Shown here piece by piece: positions 17,662-25,361 of a stretch of 64,000 bases of DNA. The position numbers and the translations under genes were made by a program. Numbering within the stretch: position 1 is the first letter of the stretch; the number at the start of each line of letters is the position of its first letter. This DNA comes from JAEYFP01 sp047602645 (GTDB lineage Bacteria; Bacillota; Clostridia; Lachnospirales; Lachnospiraceae): positions 156,354 to 220,353 of the forward strand of contig JASGGU010000001.1 of assembly GCA_047602645.1 (NCBI GenBank). Reading direction: 5' to 3'. The notes under the pieces are model-generated. The model did not search any database, was not told where the DNA came from, and worked only from the letters and a program-made list of their open reading frames with translations.

Positions 17662-18567
17662 ATGTTGTTGCAGGATGAGATACAAAAGTTAAAGGCGGAA
17701 AAAAAAGCGGTGATTCTGGCACATTATTATGTGAGTGATGAGGTAAAAGAAATAGCGGATCATGTGGGCGATTCCTATTATTTGAGCAAGACTGCCGCAG
17801 GCACAGAGGCAGAAAGAATCATTCTCTGCGGTGTTTCTTTTATGGCAGAAAGCGCAAAACTCTTAAACCCGAATAAGCGTGTATTTATGCCGGATGCGTC
17901 GGCAGATTGTCCGATGGCCCATATGGCCAGAAAAAATAATGTGCTGCGTATGAGGGAAGAGCATGAGGATTTGGCGGTGGTGTGCTATATTAATTCGACG
18001 GCGGAAATAAAGGCATGCTCGGATGTCTGTGTAACCTCTGCAAATGCGGTGAAGATTGTAAAAAGATTACCTAATCGGAATCTGTTTTTTATACCGGACG
18101 GCAATTTGGGAGCCTATGTCGCAAAGCAGGTACCGGAAAAAAATATGATTTTGAATGAAGGCTTCTGTCCGATTCATGCGGCAATCACGTACGAAGAGGT
18201 ACTTGCGGCAAAGAAGGCGCATCCACAGGCGAAATTCGCCGCGCATCCGGAATGTACGTGTGAGGTGCTTGAGGAGGCGGATTATATCGGGAGCACGTCC
18301 GGTATGATCCGATATGTGACAGAAAGTACTTCAAAAGAATTTATTATCGGGACGGAGACCGGAGTTTTTTATGAAATTAAGGGAAAGAATCCTGATAAGC
18401 TCTTCTATCCTGTGAATGAAAGGCAGATTTGCACGAATATGAAAAAGGTCACCTTGGAAAAGGTATTGGAGGTTTTGCAAAAGGAGAACAATGAAATCTT
18501 TGTGGAAGAGGAGCTGCGCCTGGCTGCGATGAGACCGCTTAAGCGGATGCTGGAACTGGGCGAATAG
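17662..18567 (+). CDS. nadA: Quinolinate synthase A
   Basis: This 301-residue enzyme condenses iminoaspartate with dihydroxyacetone phosphate to quinolinate, the second step of de novo NAD synthesis. The three cysteines expected to hold the [4Fe-4S] cluster fit at C83 (ADCPMAH), C169 (GFCPIH) and C257 (QICTNM), spaced as in known NadA proteins. Length is normal for the short bacterial form. GAGGAG precedes the ATG. It is first in an operon with the nadB-nadC fusion and niaR, so the whole pathway from aspartate to nicotinate mononucleotide is encoded together. Confidence 0.97.
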   Translation: MLLQDEIQKLKAEKKAVILAHYYVSDEVKEIADHVGDSYYLSKTAAGTEAERIILCGVSFMAESAKLLNPNKRVFMPDASADCPMAHMARKNNVLRMREEHEDLAVVCYINSTAEIKACSDVCVTSANAVKIVKRLPNRNLFFIPDGNLGAYVAKQVPEKNMILNEGFCPIHAAITYEEVLAAKKAHPQAKFAAHPECTCEVLEEADYIGSTSGMIRYVTESTSKEFIIGTETGVFYEIKGKNPDKLFYPVNERQICTNMKKVTLEKVLEVLQKENNEIFVEEELRLAAMRPLKRMLELGE

Positions 18568-18590
18568 ACCGGAAATGAGGGATTTAATTT

Positions 18591-20720
18591 ATGGAAACCG
18601 ATATTTTAATTGTCGGATGCGGTTGCTCGGGTTTGTACTGTGCGCTGCATCTTCCTGAAAATAAGCGGATCATCATGCTTACAAAGTCCGATGCAGCCGA
18701 CAGCGATTCTTTTCTGGCACAGGGCGGCATGTGTATGCTGCGCGGTGAGGAGGATTATGACAGCTATTTTGAGGATACGATGAAGGCGGGCCACTATGAG
18801 AATGACAGCACATCAGTCGAAATCATGATCCGCTCCTCGAGAGAGGTGGCAAAGGAGCTTTTAAGTTATGGCGTCGAGTTTCAGCGGAATGAAAGCGGGG
18901 AGCTGGCCTTTACAAGAGAGGGCGCGCATTCGGAAAAACGGATTTTATTTCATAAGGATATTACAGGAAAAGAAATTACGGAGAAACTTCTGGAACGGGT
19001 GAGGCACCTGTCAAATGCCGAAATTTTGGAGCATACGAGAATGCTGGATTTAATCAGTCATAATCAGGTGTGCAGGGGAGCTGTTATAAAGAGACCAAAT
19101 GGGTCTGTCGAAGTGGTGCAGGCAAAGTGCGTCATCCTTGCAACAGGCGGTATTGGAGGACTGTACCGGCATTCGACGAATTTCAGACATTTGACCGGAG
19201 ATGGACTGGCGGTTGCAATCAAGCATGGCATTGCGGTAAGAGATCTGAATTATGTACAGATCCATCCGACGACATTGTATTCGGACAAGCCCGAGGACCG
19301 CAGCTTTCTAATTTCGGAATCGGTGCGCGGTGAGGGGGCAAAGCTTTATGATAAAAATGGAAAGCGTTTTGTTGACGAACTGCTGCCGAGAGATTTATTG
19401 ACTGAAGCAATTCAAGAACAGATGAAAAAAGACGGCACAAACTATGTATGGGAGGATTTACGGATGATTCCGGAAAAGGAGCTGACGGAGCATTTCCCCA
19501 ATATTGTGGAGCATTGTGCAAGGAGGGGCTATGATGTAAGAAAGGAATGCATTCCGGTTGTGCCGGCGCAGCATTATTTTATGGGCGGAATTAAGGTTGA
19601 CCATGATAGTCGAACTTCGATGGAGGGATTATATGCGGTAGGAGAGACGGCTTGCAACGGGGTTCACGGGAGAAACCGTCTGGCCAGCAATTCCCTGCTG
19701 GAAAGCCTTGTATTTGCCAAGAGAGCGGCACAGGATATCTCTGAGCGGGAGGCGGCGGTTGATCTTAAGCAGTATCAGGATGAGGCGGCGCTTGATGCCT
19801 CTTATCAAAAAAGCATTTTACAGGAAATCAAGAAGGCAGAAGCCGGACATGGAGGAGTTCATAGGATGTACGATCAGACAACATTGAAATTAAATGCGGA
19901 TCCGCTCATTATAAGCGCGCTGCAAGAGGATATTACAAGCGAGGATGTGACGACGAACAGCGTAATGCCGTTTGAAAAGCCGGGCGAGGCTCAGCTGCTT
20001 TGTAAGCAGGACGGCATCATCTGCGGACTGCAGGTGTTTACACGCGTGTTTGAACTGTTGAGCGAAACAGTCAAGGTTGAATTGTTGGTTATTGACGGTG
20101 ATGCGGTGAAGGAGGGGCAGCTGCTCGCAAAGGTGAAGGGAGATATCCGGGCGATCCTGAGCGGAGAGCGGACCGCACTGAATTATCTGCAGCGGATGAG
20201 CGGGATCGCAACGTATACGCATGCGGTTGCGTCCTTGCTGGAGGGGAGCAAAACAAAGCTTTTGGATACGAGAAAGACGACACCGAACAACCGTATTTTT
20301 GAAAAATATGCGGTCCGCGTCGGCGGAGGAAATAATCACCGTTATAATCTTTCGGACGGAGTGCTGTTAAAGGACAACCACATCGGCGCGGCGGGCGGCG
20401 TGAAAGAGGCGGTTAGGATGGCAAAGGAGTATGCGCCGTTTGTAAGAAAGATTGAGGTGGAAGTCGAAAATATGAAGATGGTTGCGGAGGCTGTGGAAGC
20501 CGGTGCCGACATTATCATGCTGGACAATATGAGCGTGGAGGAGATGAAGGATGCCCTTCATCTCATAGCAGGCAGGGCGGAAGTGGAAATATCGGGAAAC
20601 GTGACGAGAGAAACGGTTGCACAGCTTGCCGGTCTTGGTGTAGACTATATTTCAAGCGGAGCATTGACTCATTCGGCTCCGATTCTGGATATTTCATTGA
20701 AAAATCTGCATGTGGTGTGA
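18591..20720 (+). CDS. nadBC: L-aspartate oxidase / nicotinate-nucleotide pyrophosphorylase fusion (NadB-NadC)
   Basis: One 709-residue frame joins two NAD-pathway enzymes. Residues 1 to about 420 are NadB: an FAD-binding start (VGCGCSGLYCAL), the succinate-dehydrogenase-like core and GETACNGVHGRNRLASNSLL, but no full C-terminal helical domain. Residues about 426-709 are a complete NadC with LDTRKTTP, GGGNNHR, LKDNH and the barrel strands. The product would oxidise aspartate and, with NadA between the two steps, turn quinolinate into nicotinate mononucleotide. At 19866 an in-frame ATG (Met426) follows GGAGGAG by 8 bases, so free NadC of 284 residues may also be made. NadB and NadC are separate in most bacteria. 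Confidence 0.93.
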   Translation: METDILIVGCGCSGLYCALHLPENKRIIMLTKSDAADSDSFLAQGGMCMLRGEEDYDSYFEDTMKAGHYENDSTSVEIMIRSSREVAKELLSYGVEFQRNESGELAFTREGAHSEKRILFHKDITGKEITEKLLERVRHLSNAEILEHTRMLDLISHNQVCRGAVIKRPNGSVEVVQAKCVILATGGIGGLYRHSTNFRHLTGDGLAVAIKHGIAVRDLNYVQIHPTTLYSDKPEDRSFLISESVRGEGAKLYDKNGKRFVDELLPRDLLTEAIQEQMKKDGTNYVWEDLRMIPEKELTEHFPNIVEHCARRGYDVRKECIPVVPAQHYFMGGIKVDHDSRTSMEGLYAVGETACNGVHGRNRLASNSLLESLVFAKRAAQDISEREAAVDLKQYQDEAALDASYQKSILQEIKKAEAGHGGVHRMYDQTTLKLNADPLIISALQEDITSEDVTTNSVMPFEKPGEAQLLCKQDGIICGLQVFTRVFELLSETVKVELLVIDGDAVKEGQLLAKVKGDIRAILSGERTALNYLQRMSGIATYTHAVASLLEGSKTKLLDTRKTTPNNRIFEKYAVRVGGGNNHRYNLSDGVLLKDNHIGAAGGVKEAVRMAKEYAPFVRKIEVEVENMKMVAEAVEAGADIIMLDNMSVEEMKDALHLIAGRAEVEISGNVTRETVAQLAGLGVDYISSGALTHSAPILDISLKNLHVV
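19851..19868 (+). promoter_or_regulatory. Internal ribosome-binding site and ATG at the NadB/NadC junction
   Basis: GGAGGAG (19851-19857) lies 8 bases before an in-frame ATG at 19866. Translation from here would give a full-length NadC of 284 residues. It marks either a recent fusion that kept its old start or a gene that makes both fused and free NadC. Confidence 0.55.
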
Positions 20721-20772
20721 ACGGTCAACATTCTAATGCATGCTGCTGTTCATGCGGGAAGGAGAGGACGCG

Positions 20773-21315
20773 ATGCGAGGGGAAGAACGCAGAGAAAAAA
20801 TCATACGGATTTTGGAGAACAGCGGCGGGGCGGTTTCCGGTCTGGCGCTTGCCGGGCAATTGGATGTGAGCAGACAGGTCATCGTGCAGGATATTGCGCT
20901 GCTTCGAGCGAGGGATATTGATATTTATTCGACGTGCAGGGGCTATGTCATCAACAGGAGCCGGGAGTGCAGCCGGATTTTGAAGCTGCATCATCTTGAG
21001 CAGGAGGCAGAACAGGAACTGGAAGCAATTGTAGACCTCGGCGGCAGGGTGAAGGATGTCTTTGTCTTCCACAAGGTATACGGCGTCATTAAGGCTGACA
21101 TGAATATCCGTTCCCGCAAGGATGTGAGTGAATATATGAAGGAAATTCGCAGCGGGAAATCCGGCCTTTTGATGAACGTAACTTCCGGATATCACTATCA
21201 TACGATTATGGCAGAAAGCGAAGCCGAACTTGATTTCATTCAGGAAAAAATGCAGGAACTGGGCTTCCTTGCGAAGCTGCAGGAATATGAGCCGGTCGAT
21301 TTTTGGAGCCGGTGA
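20773..21315 (+). CDS. niaR: Niacin-responsive repressor with HTH_11 and 3H domains
   Basis: A 180-residue regulator. An N-terminal winged helix (residues 1-60, REKIIRILENSGGAVSGLAL onward) is followed by the 3H ligand domain, with conserved His residues in FVFHKVYG and GYHYHTI that would bind a metal and nicotinic acid. NiaR proteins repress NAD synthesis and niacin uptake genes when niacin is present. The ATG at 20773 is preferred because AGGAG lies 8 bases upstream; earlier in-frame ATGs at 20740 and 20752 lack this. It ends the nadA-nadBC operon, giving autoregulation through the site at 17583. Confidence 0.93.
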   Translation: MRGEERREKIIRILENSGGAVSGLALAGQLDVSRQVIVQDIALLRARDIDIYSTCRGYVINRSRECSRILKLHHLEQEAEQELEAIVDLGGRVKDVFVFHKVYGVIKADMNIRSRKDVSEYMKEIRSGKSGLLMNVTSGYHYHTIMAESEAELDFIQEKMQELGFLAKLQEYEPVDFWSR

Positions 21316-21352
21316 CAGTGCTGTCTGAGCGCTCTTATTGTCCGGCCGTAAA

Positions 21353-22054
21353 TTAGTCTGTTATCATCATACGCAGGAGCTCAACTGCGTGTTCGGGATT
21401 TTGGGCATTGGCGGCGATTGTGAAAATAGGTCGTTTGCCTGCCTGATCAACCTCGGGAAAGGTACCTTCGATTCCCTGCATGTTCAGGTATTCACAGTTG
21501 TCCAGAAAGACGCCGATTGCCAACGTGGTACCCTCGTAAGAGTAATCATAATATTCGTACCCTTTGTCGGAAAGAAGCTGTTTGATATCATCGGGAAGCA
21601 GTGCTTCAAGGTCTGCATAGGCCTCGACATCAGCATAGGTGGCGATGACATCTTCGGGGCCGATCACGCTGTCTAACTCGCCGCTGGCATACAGCGCCAT
21701 GATCTTCTGCTGGTTGCCGAGCGTGAGCTGGTCATAGCCGTCGTCAAGCATCTGCATTGAAAAGTCAATGTACAGGTTGTTTTTTTCCAAGTCAATCTCT
21801 TCTCTGGCAGCATAATCCGCTTCAATTGTGGAGGTGTCCTCGTAAATAAAGTTGGAATTGATGAAAAGTGCATGAAGATAGGTAGGCTTGTTATTGTTTA
21901 CCCAGTCACGGATAAAAAGAGAAAGAAAGAGAATTCCGGCAATCGTTCCGATGATCGGTATTTTGTAATATTCCCAAACGTAGGCAGCTTTGCCTTTCAG
22001 AGGCATTTCCTTCATTTTTTGAGTTTCCTGTTTGATTTCGTCCGTAATTGCCAT
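21353..22054 (-). CDS. Single-pass membrane protein of unknown function
   Basis: A 233-residue protein with a short cytoplasmic start, one hydrophobic segment near residues 34-52 (IPIIGTIAGILFLSLFI) and an acidic extracellular part rich in Asp, Glu and Tyr. I do not recognise a named domain. The ATG at 22054 follows GGAAGAGG; a longer frame to 22102 has no better signal. It lies convergent to the NAD operon and divergent from the small membrane protein at 22269, with no terminator visible between it and niaR. Function cannot be assigned. Confidence 0.75.
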   Translation of the reverse strand: MAITDEIKQETQKMKEMPLKGKAAYVWEYYKIPIIGTIAGILFLSLFIRDWVNNNKPTYLHALFINSNFIYEDTSTIEADYAAREEIDLEKNNLYIDFSMQMLDDGYDQLTLGNQQKIMALYASGELDSVIGPEDVIATYADVEAYADLEALLPDDIKQLLSDKGYEYYDYSYEGTTLAIGVFLDNCEYLNMQGIEGTFPEVDQAGKRPIFTIAANAQNPEHAVELLRMMITD

Positions 22055-22192
22055 GCTGCGCCTCTTCCTTTTTTGTATGATATAAAATCGTCCCGGTTCC
22101 ATTTAGGCTCATGTTACAAAAAATCCGGGTTTCTGTCAATTGAACTGCAATAAAATATTTGTGAAGATTTTATTAATTTAGAAATGAAAGTG

Positions 22193-22221
22193 TTGAGAAG
22201 GTTTTCCTTTTTTGCTATACT
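22193..22221 (+). promoter_or_regulatory. Candidate promoter of the 22269 gene
   Basis: TTGAGA (22193-22198) and TATACT (22216-22221) are separated by 17 bases, 47 bases before the ATG. Confidence 0.65.
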
Positions 22222-22268
22222 GTTTAGCATACAGACGGGCTGCAAAAATAGATTGTGAGGAAAATTAA

Positions 22269-22769
22269 ATGAATGAATCCTATGTAGAATGTATGGTCGC
22301 ACGGAAACAGAATCCGTTTGCGGCAGTGATCAAGATTCTTGTATATGCGCTGGCAGGCGCTTTTTGCTTGATGGGGGTGATCGGATATACGGTCATGTTC
22401 GTTCCGGGTCTTATTTTTATAGCGGTTGGTTATTTTTTATTGCCGGGCATGGATCTGGAATTTGAATATCTTTATTTGGACAAGGAGATTACGATTGACA
22501 AGGTGCTTGCAAAGCAGAAGCGCAAAAAGGTGCTTTCGATTGATTTAAATAAGATGGAGGTTGTCGCACCTCTTCGTTCTCATGAGCTGGACTCTTACAA
22601 GAGCAGAAAGGTTCCGATGTTGGACTGCAGCTCGAAAAAAGAGGATGCCAGGCCGTATGTGATTGTATATCACGATAATAATAAGGAAGAAATGCTTTGC
22701 TTCGAACCGAATGCGGAAATGCTCAGGGCGATCAAAACGGTATTCCCGCGCAAAGTAATTGAATATTAG
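22269..22769 (+). CDS. Small two-segment membrane protein, DUF6106-like
   Basis: A 166-residue protein with two hydrophobic segments around residues 20-60 and a cytoplasmic domain of about 100 residues. It resembles proteins annotated as DUF6106 in clostridia; this is from memory and not certain. No catalytic motif is visible. The domain after the membrane segments (LDKEITIDKVLAKQKRKKVL onward) looks like a bacterial PH-like fold seen in membrane proteins of this layout. It precedes guaB on the same strand, but guaB has its own promoter, so no functional link is implied. Confidence 0.7.
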   Translation: MNESYVECMVARKQNPFAAVIKILVYALAGAFCLMGVIGYTVMFVPGLIFIAVGYFLLPGMDLEFEYLYLDKEITIDKVLAKQKRKKVLSIDLNKMEVVAPLRSHELDSYKSRKVPMLDCSSKKEDARPYVIVYHDNNKEEMLCFEPNAEMLRAIKTVFPRKVIEY

Positions 22770-22784
22770 GACGTTATTCGAGCA

Positions 22785-22813
22785 TTGACAGGTTTTGAAC
22801 AGTTTGGTAAACT
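22785..22813 (+). promoter_or_regulatory. Candidate guaB promoter
   Basis: TTGACA (22785-22790) and TAAACT (22808-22813) are separated by 17 bases and lie 58 bases before the guaB ATG. Confidence 0.65.
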
Positions 22814-22871
22814 TGATAGAAGTTTCGACATAAAGCGGAAGAGAAAGTTTCTAAATTGAAGGAGGAAAAAC

Positions 22872-24326
22872 ATGGGTCAGATAGTTTCGGAAGGTATTAC
22901 ATTTGATGATGTGCTCTTGATACCGGGCTATTCGAATGTGGTAGGAAACCAGGTCGATATTACAACGGATTTGACGAAAAAAATTCGATTGAATATTCCG
23001 ATGATGAGCGCCGGGATGGATACGGTCACGGAGCACCGCATGGCGATTGCGATGGCAAGACAGGGCGGCATCGGCATCATTCACAAGAATATGTCTGTCG
23101 AGGAACAGGCGGATGAGGTGGACAAGGTAAAGCGTTCCGAAAACGGGGTAATTACGGATCCGTTCTCACTTTCTCCGGAGCATACGCTGGGGGATGCGGA
23201 CGAGCTGATGGGTAAGTTTAGAATTTCCGGCGTGCCTGTTACGGAAGGAAAGAAGCTGGTCGGTATTATTACAAACCGTGACCTGAAATTCGAAACTGAT
23301 TTCACAAGGAAAATCAAAGAATGTATGACTTCGGAAGGGCTGATTACAGCGGAAGAAGGCATCACTCTTGAGGAAGCAAAGAAGATTCTTGCAAAGGCGA
23401 GAAAAGAAAAGCTTCCGATTGTGGATAAGGATTTTAACTTAAAAGGTTTAATTACCATTAAGGATATTGAAAAGCAGATCAAGTACCCGCTGTCCGCAAA
23501 GGATGCGCAGGGCAGGCTGCTTTGCGGTGCAGGTGTCGGCATCACGGCAAATGTGCTGGAGCGCGTGGCAGCGCTCGTGAAAGCGAAGGTGGATGTGGTT
23601 GTGCTTGATTCCGCACACGGACATTCGGAGAATGTGCTTCATTGTGCGCGGATGATCAAAGAAGCCTTTCCTGAGCTGCAGCTGATCGGAGGCAATGTGG
23701 CGACCGGTGAAGGGACAAGAGCCTTGATTGAGGCCGGTGTGGATGCGGTGAAGGTCGGTATCGGGCCGGGTTCCATCTGTACGACGCGTATCGTTGCCGG
23801 GATTGGCGTTCCGCAGGTGAGCGCGATTATGGACTGCTATGCGGTCGCAAAGGAATATGGGATCCCGATTATCGCTGACGGCGGCATCAAGTATTCCGGC
23901 GACATGACAAAGGCGTTGGCGGCAGGTGCAAATGTCTGTATGATGGGAAGTATTTTTGCCGGTTGTGATGAGAGCCCGGGTACGTTTGAATTATATCAGG
24001 GCAGAAAATACAAGGTTTACCGAGGAATGGGTTCGATTGCTGCGATGGAAAACGGCAGCAAGGACCGGTATTTTCAGGCTGATGCCAAAAAGCTTGTACC
24101 GGAGGGTGTGGAAGGTCGTGTCGCTTATAAGGGCACGGTGGAGGATACCGTATTCCAGTTAATCGGAGGGATTCGTTCCGGAATGGGATATTGCGGGACA
24201 CCGTCAATTGAGGATATAAAGAAGAACAGCAGATTTGTTAAAATTTCGGCGGCTGCATTGAAGGAAAGTCATCCGCACGATATCCACATTACAAAGGAAG
24301 CTCCGAATTACAGTGTGGATGAGTAG
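22872..24326 (+). CDS. guaB: IMP dehydrogenase
   Basis: This 484-residue enzyme oxidises IMP to XMP, the first committed step to guanine nucleotides. The catalytic loop GPGSICTTRIV places the catalytic Cys at residue 303. The barrel is interrupted near residues 93-205 by a pair of CBS domains, as in full-length bacterial enzymes, and the flap region follows. GGAGG precedes the ATG. A terminator is not obvious before the next gene, so the downstream permease may be read through from this promoter. Confidence 0.97.
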   Translation: MGQIVSEGITFDDVLLIPGYSNVVGNQVDITTDLTKKIRLNIPMMSAGMDTVTEHRMAIAMARQGGIGIIHKNMSVEEQADEVDKVKRSENGVITDPFSLSPEHTLGDADELMGKFRISGVPVTEGKKLVGIITNRDLKFETDFTRKIKECMTSEGLITAEEGITLEEAKKILAKARKEKLPIVDKDFNLKGLITIKDIEKQIKYPLSAKDAQGRLLCGAGVGITANVLERVAALVKAKVDVVVLDSAHGHSENVLHCARMIKEAFPELQLIGGNVATGEGTRALIEAGVDAVKVGIGPGSICTTRIVAGIGVPQVSAIMDCYAVAKEYGIPIIADGGIKYSGDMTKALAAGANVCMMGSIFAGCDESPGTFELYQGRKYKVYRGMGSIAAMENGSKDRYFQADAKKLVPEGVEGRVAYKGTVEDTVFQLIGGIRSGMGYCGTPSIEDIKKNSRFVKISAAALKESHPHDIHITKEAPNYSVDE

Positions 24327-24375
24327 AAACACCGGCATTTCTGTTTTTGGCACAACAACAGAAAGGAATAATTGA

Positions 24376-25152
24376 ATGGGTAGTTATATAGCCAGGGAAT
24401 GGAAGCGGGCATTGAGGAGAAGATACACGTATGCTTATGTCCTCGGAATATTTGCATTATGTCTGCTGGCCAATATCGCGGTCATAGCATTTCGCACGAT
24501 TTATGGCACTAACGAAGGAACGTATGCATACAATCTGATTGAATATGCGACATGGTGCTTTGTTCTCCCCTATTATAGCTGTATTTTCATCGCGGATATG
24601 GGCTTTGGAAAGGGATATCCAAATCCGTATATCAAGGATAATCTGACAAAAAATTTAAATAGGGTACAGATTTATTTTTCAAAGCTGATTACGGAGATTT
24701 TGCTGGCAGTTATTTTTCTCATCATTGCGTTTGTACTTTTGATCAGCATCACGACAGTATTCCAATTCAGAGATGGGACGATCAGCGCTTATACGATCAA
24801 GGATTTTACGGAAAAAATGATATATGCGACGCCCCTTTGGATCGCCGGTATTTCCCTCGGTAATATGCTTTTATTTTTATTTGAAGATAAAAAAAAGGCG
24901 TATATCAGCTATTTTATTTTAACGTTTGGGATAGAACGCATTATTATGCAGCTTGCGGCGGAGCCGCTGGAGCTTGCTCCGTTTAAGTTTATCAGAACCT
25001 ATCTGGTTACGCAGAACTTTAGTCTTTTGCCATATCCGGCCGATCCGTCGCGGAATATTCCGCTGACGATCGCTCTTGGTTTTATTTATGCAGCGGTTGC
25101 CTGTGTGATTGGCGTTATCTATTACAAAAGGAAAAAAGTAGATTATTTGTAA
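24376..25152 (+). CDS. ABC-2-like membrane permease without partner ATPase
   Basis: A 258-residue membrane protein with about six hydrophobic segments and the general layout of an ABC-2 permease: an N-terminal REWKRALRRR stretch, then paired helices. No ATPase gene lies next to it, so it either uses an ATPase encoded elsewhere or is an orphan. It starts 49 bases after guaB and ends at a terminator, so it probably shares guaB transcripts. The substrate is unknown. Confidence 0.7.
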   Translation: MGSYIAREWKRALRRRYTYAYVLGIFALCLLANIAVIAFRTIYGTNEGTYAYNLIEYATWCFVLPYYSCIFIADMGFGKGYPNPYIKDNLTKNLNRVQIYFSKLITEILLAVIFLIIAFVLLISITTVFQFRDGTISAYTIKDFTEKMIYATPLWIAGISLGNMLLFLFEDKKKAYISYFILTFGIERIIMQLAAEPLELAPFKFIRTYLVTQNFSLLPYPADPSRNIPLTIALGFIYAAVACVIGVIYYKRKKVDYL

Positions 25153-25162
25153 TTTAGCGAAG

Positions 25163-25204
25163 AAGCGGTTAAAGCCCCCATATTAGGATTTGACCGCTTA
25201 TTTA
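25163..25204 (+). terminator. Rho-independent terminator
   Basis: An 11-bp stem with one G-U pair (AAGCGGTTAAA and TTTGACCGCTT), a 15-base loop and a T-rich tail follow the permease stop by a few bases. A palindromic repeat copy begins immediately after it. Confidence 0.75.
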
Positions 25205-25206
25205 TT

Positions 25207-25238
25207 TAATAGAAAATTCCTACGGATTTCCCATATTA
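25207..25238. repeat. Dispersed palindromic repeat, copy B (degenerate)
   Basis: The segment keeps the centre TCCTACGG between AGAAAAT and ATTTCCC with outer TAAT and ATTA ends, so it is a decayed copy of the family at 17394 and 28164. Again it lies directly downstream of a terminator. Confidence 0.6.
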
Positions 25239-25361
25239 CACATAAGCTGAATAAGACTAGAGAGGAAGCGCGGCAAACATGCTAACAGAAGTTTTGGTTG
25301 TAAAACTTGTCGATTTCAATTATACTAACAGTATCGTATCAGAGTGTGAAAGGATGTCGCT

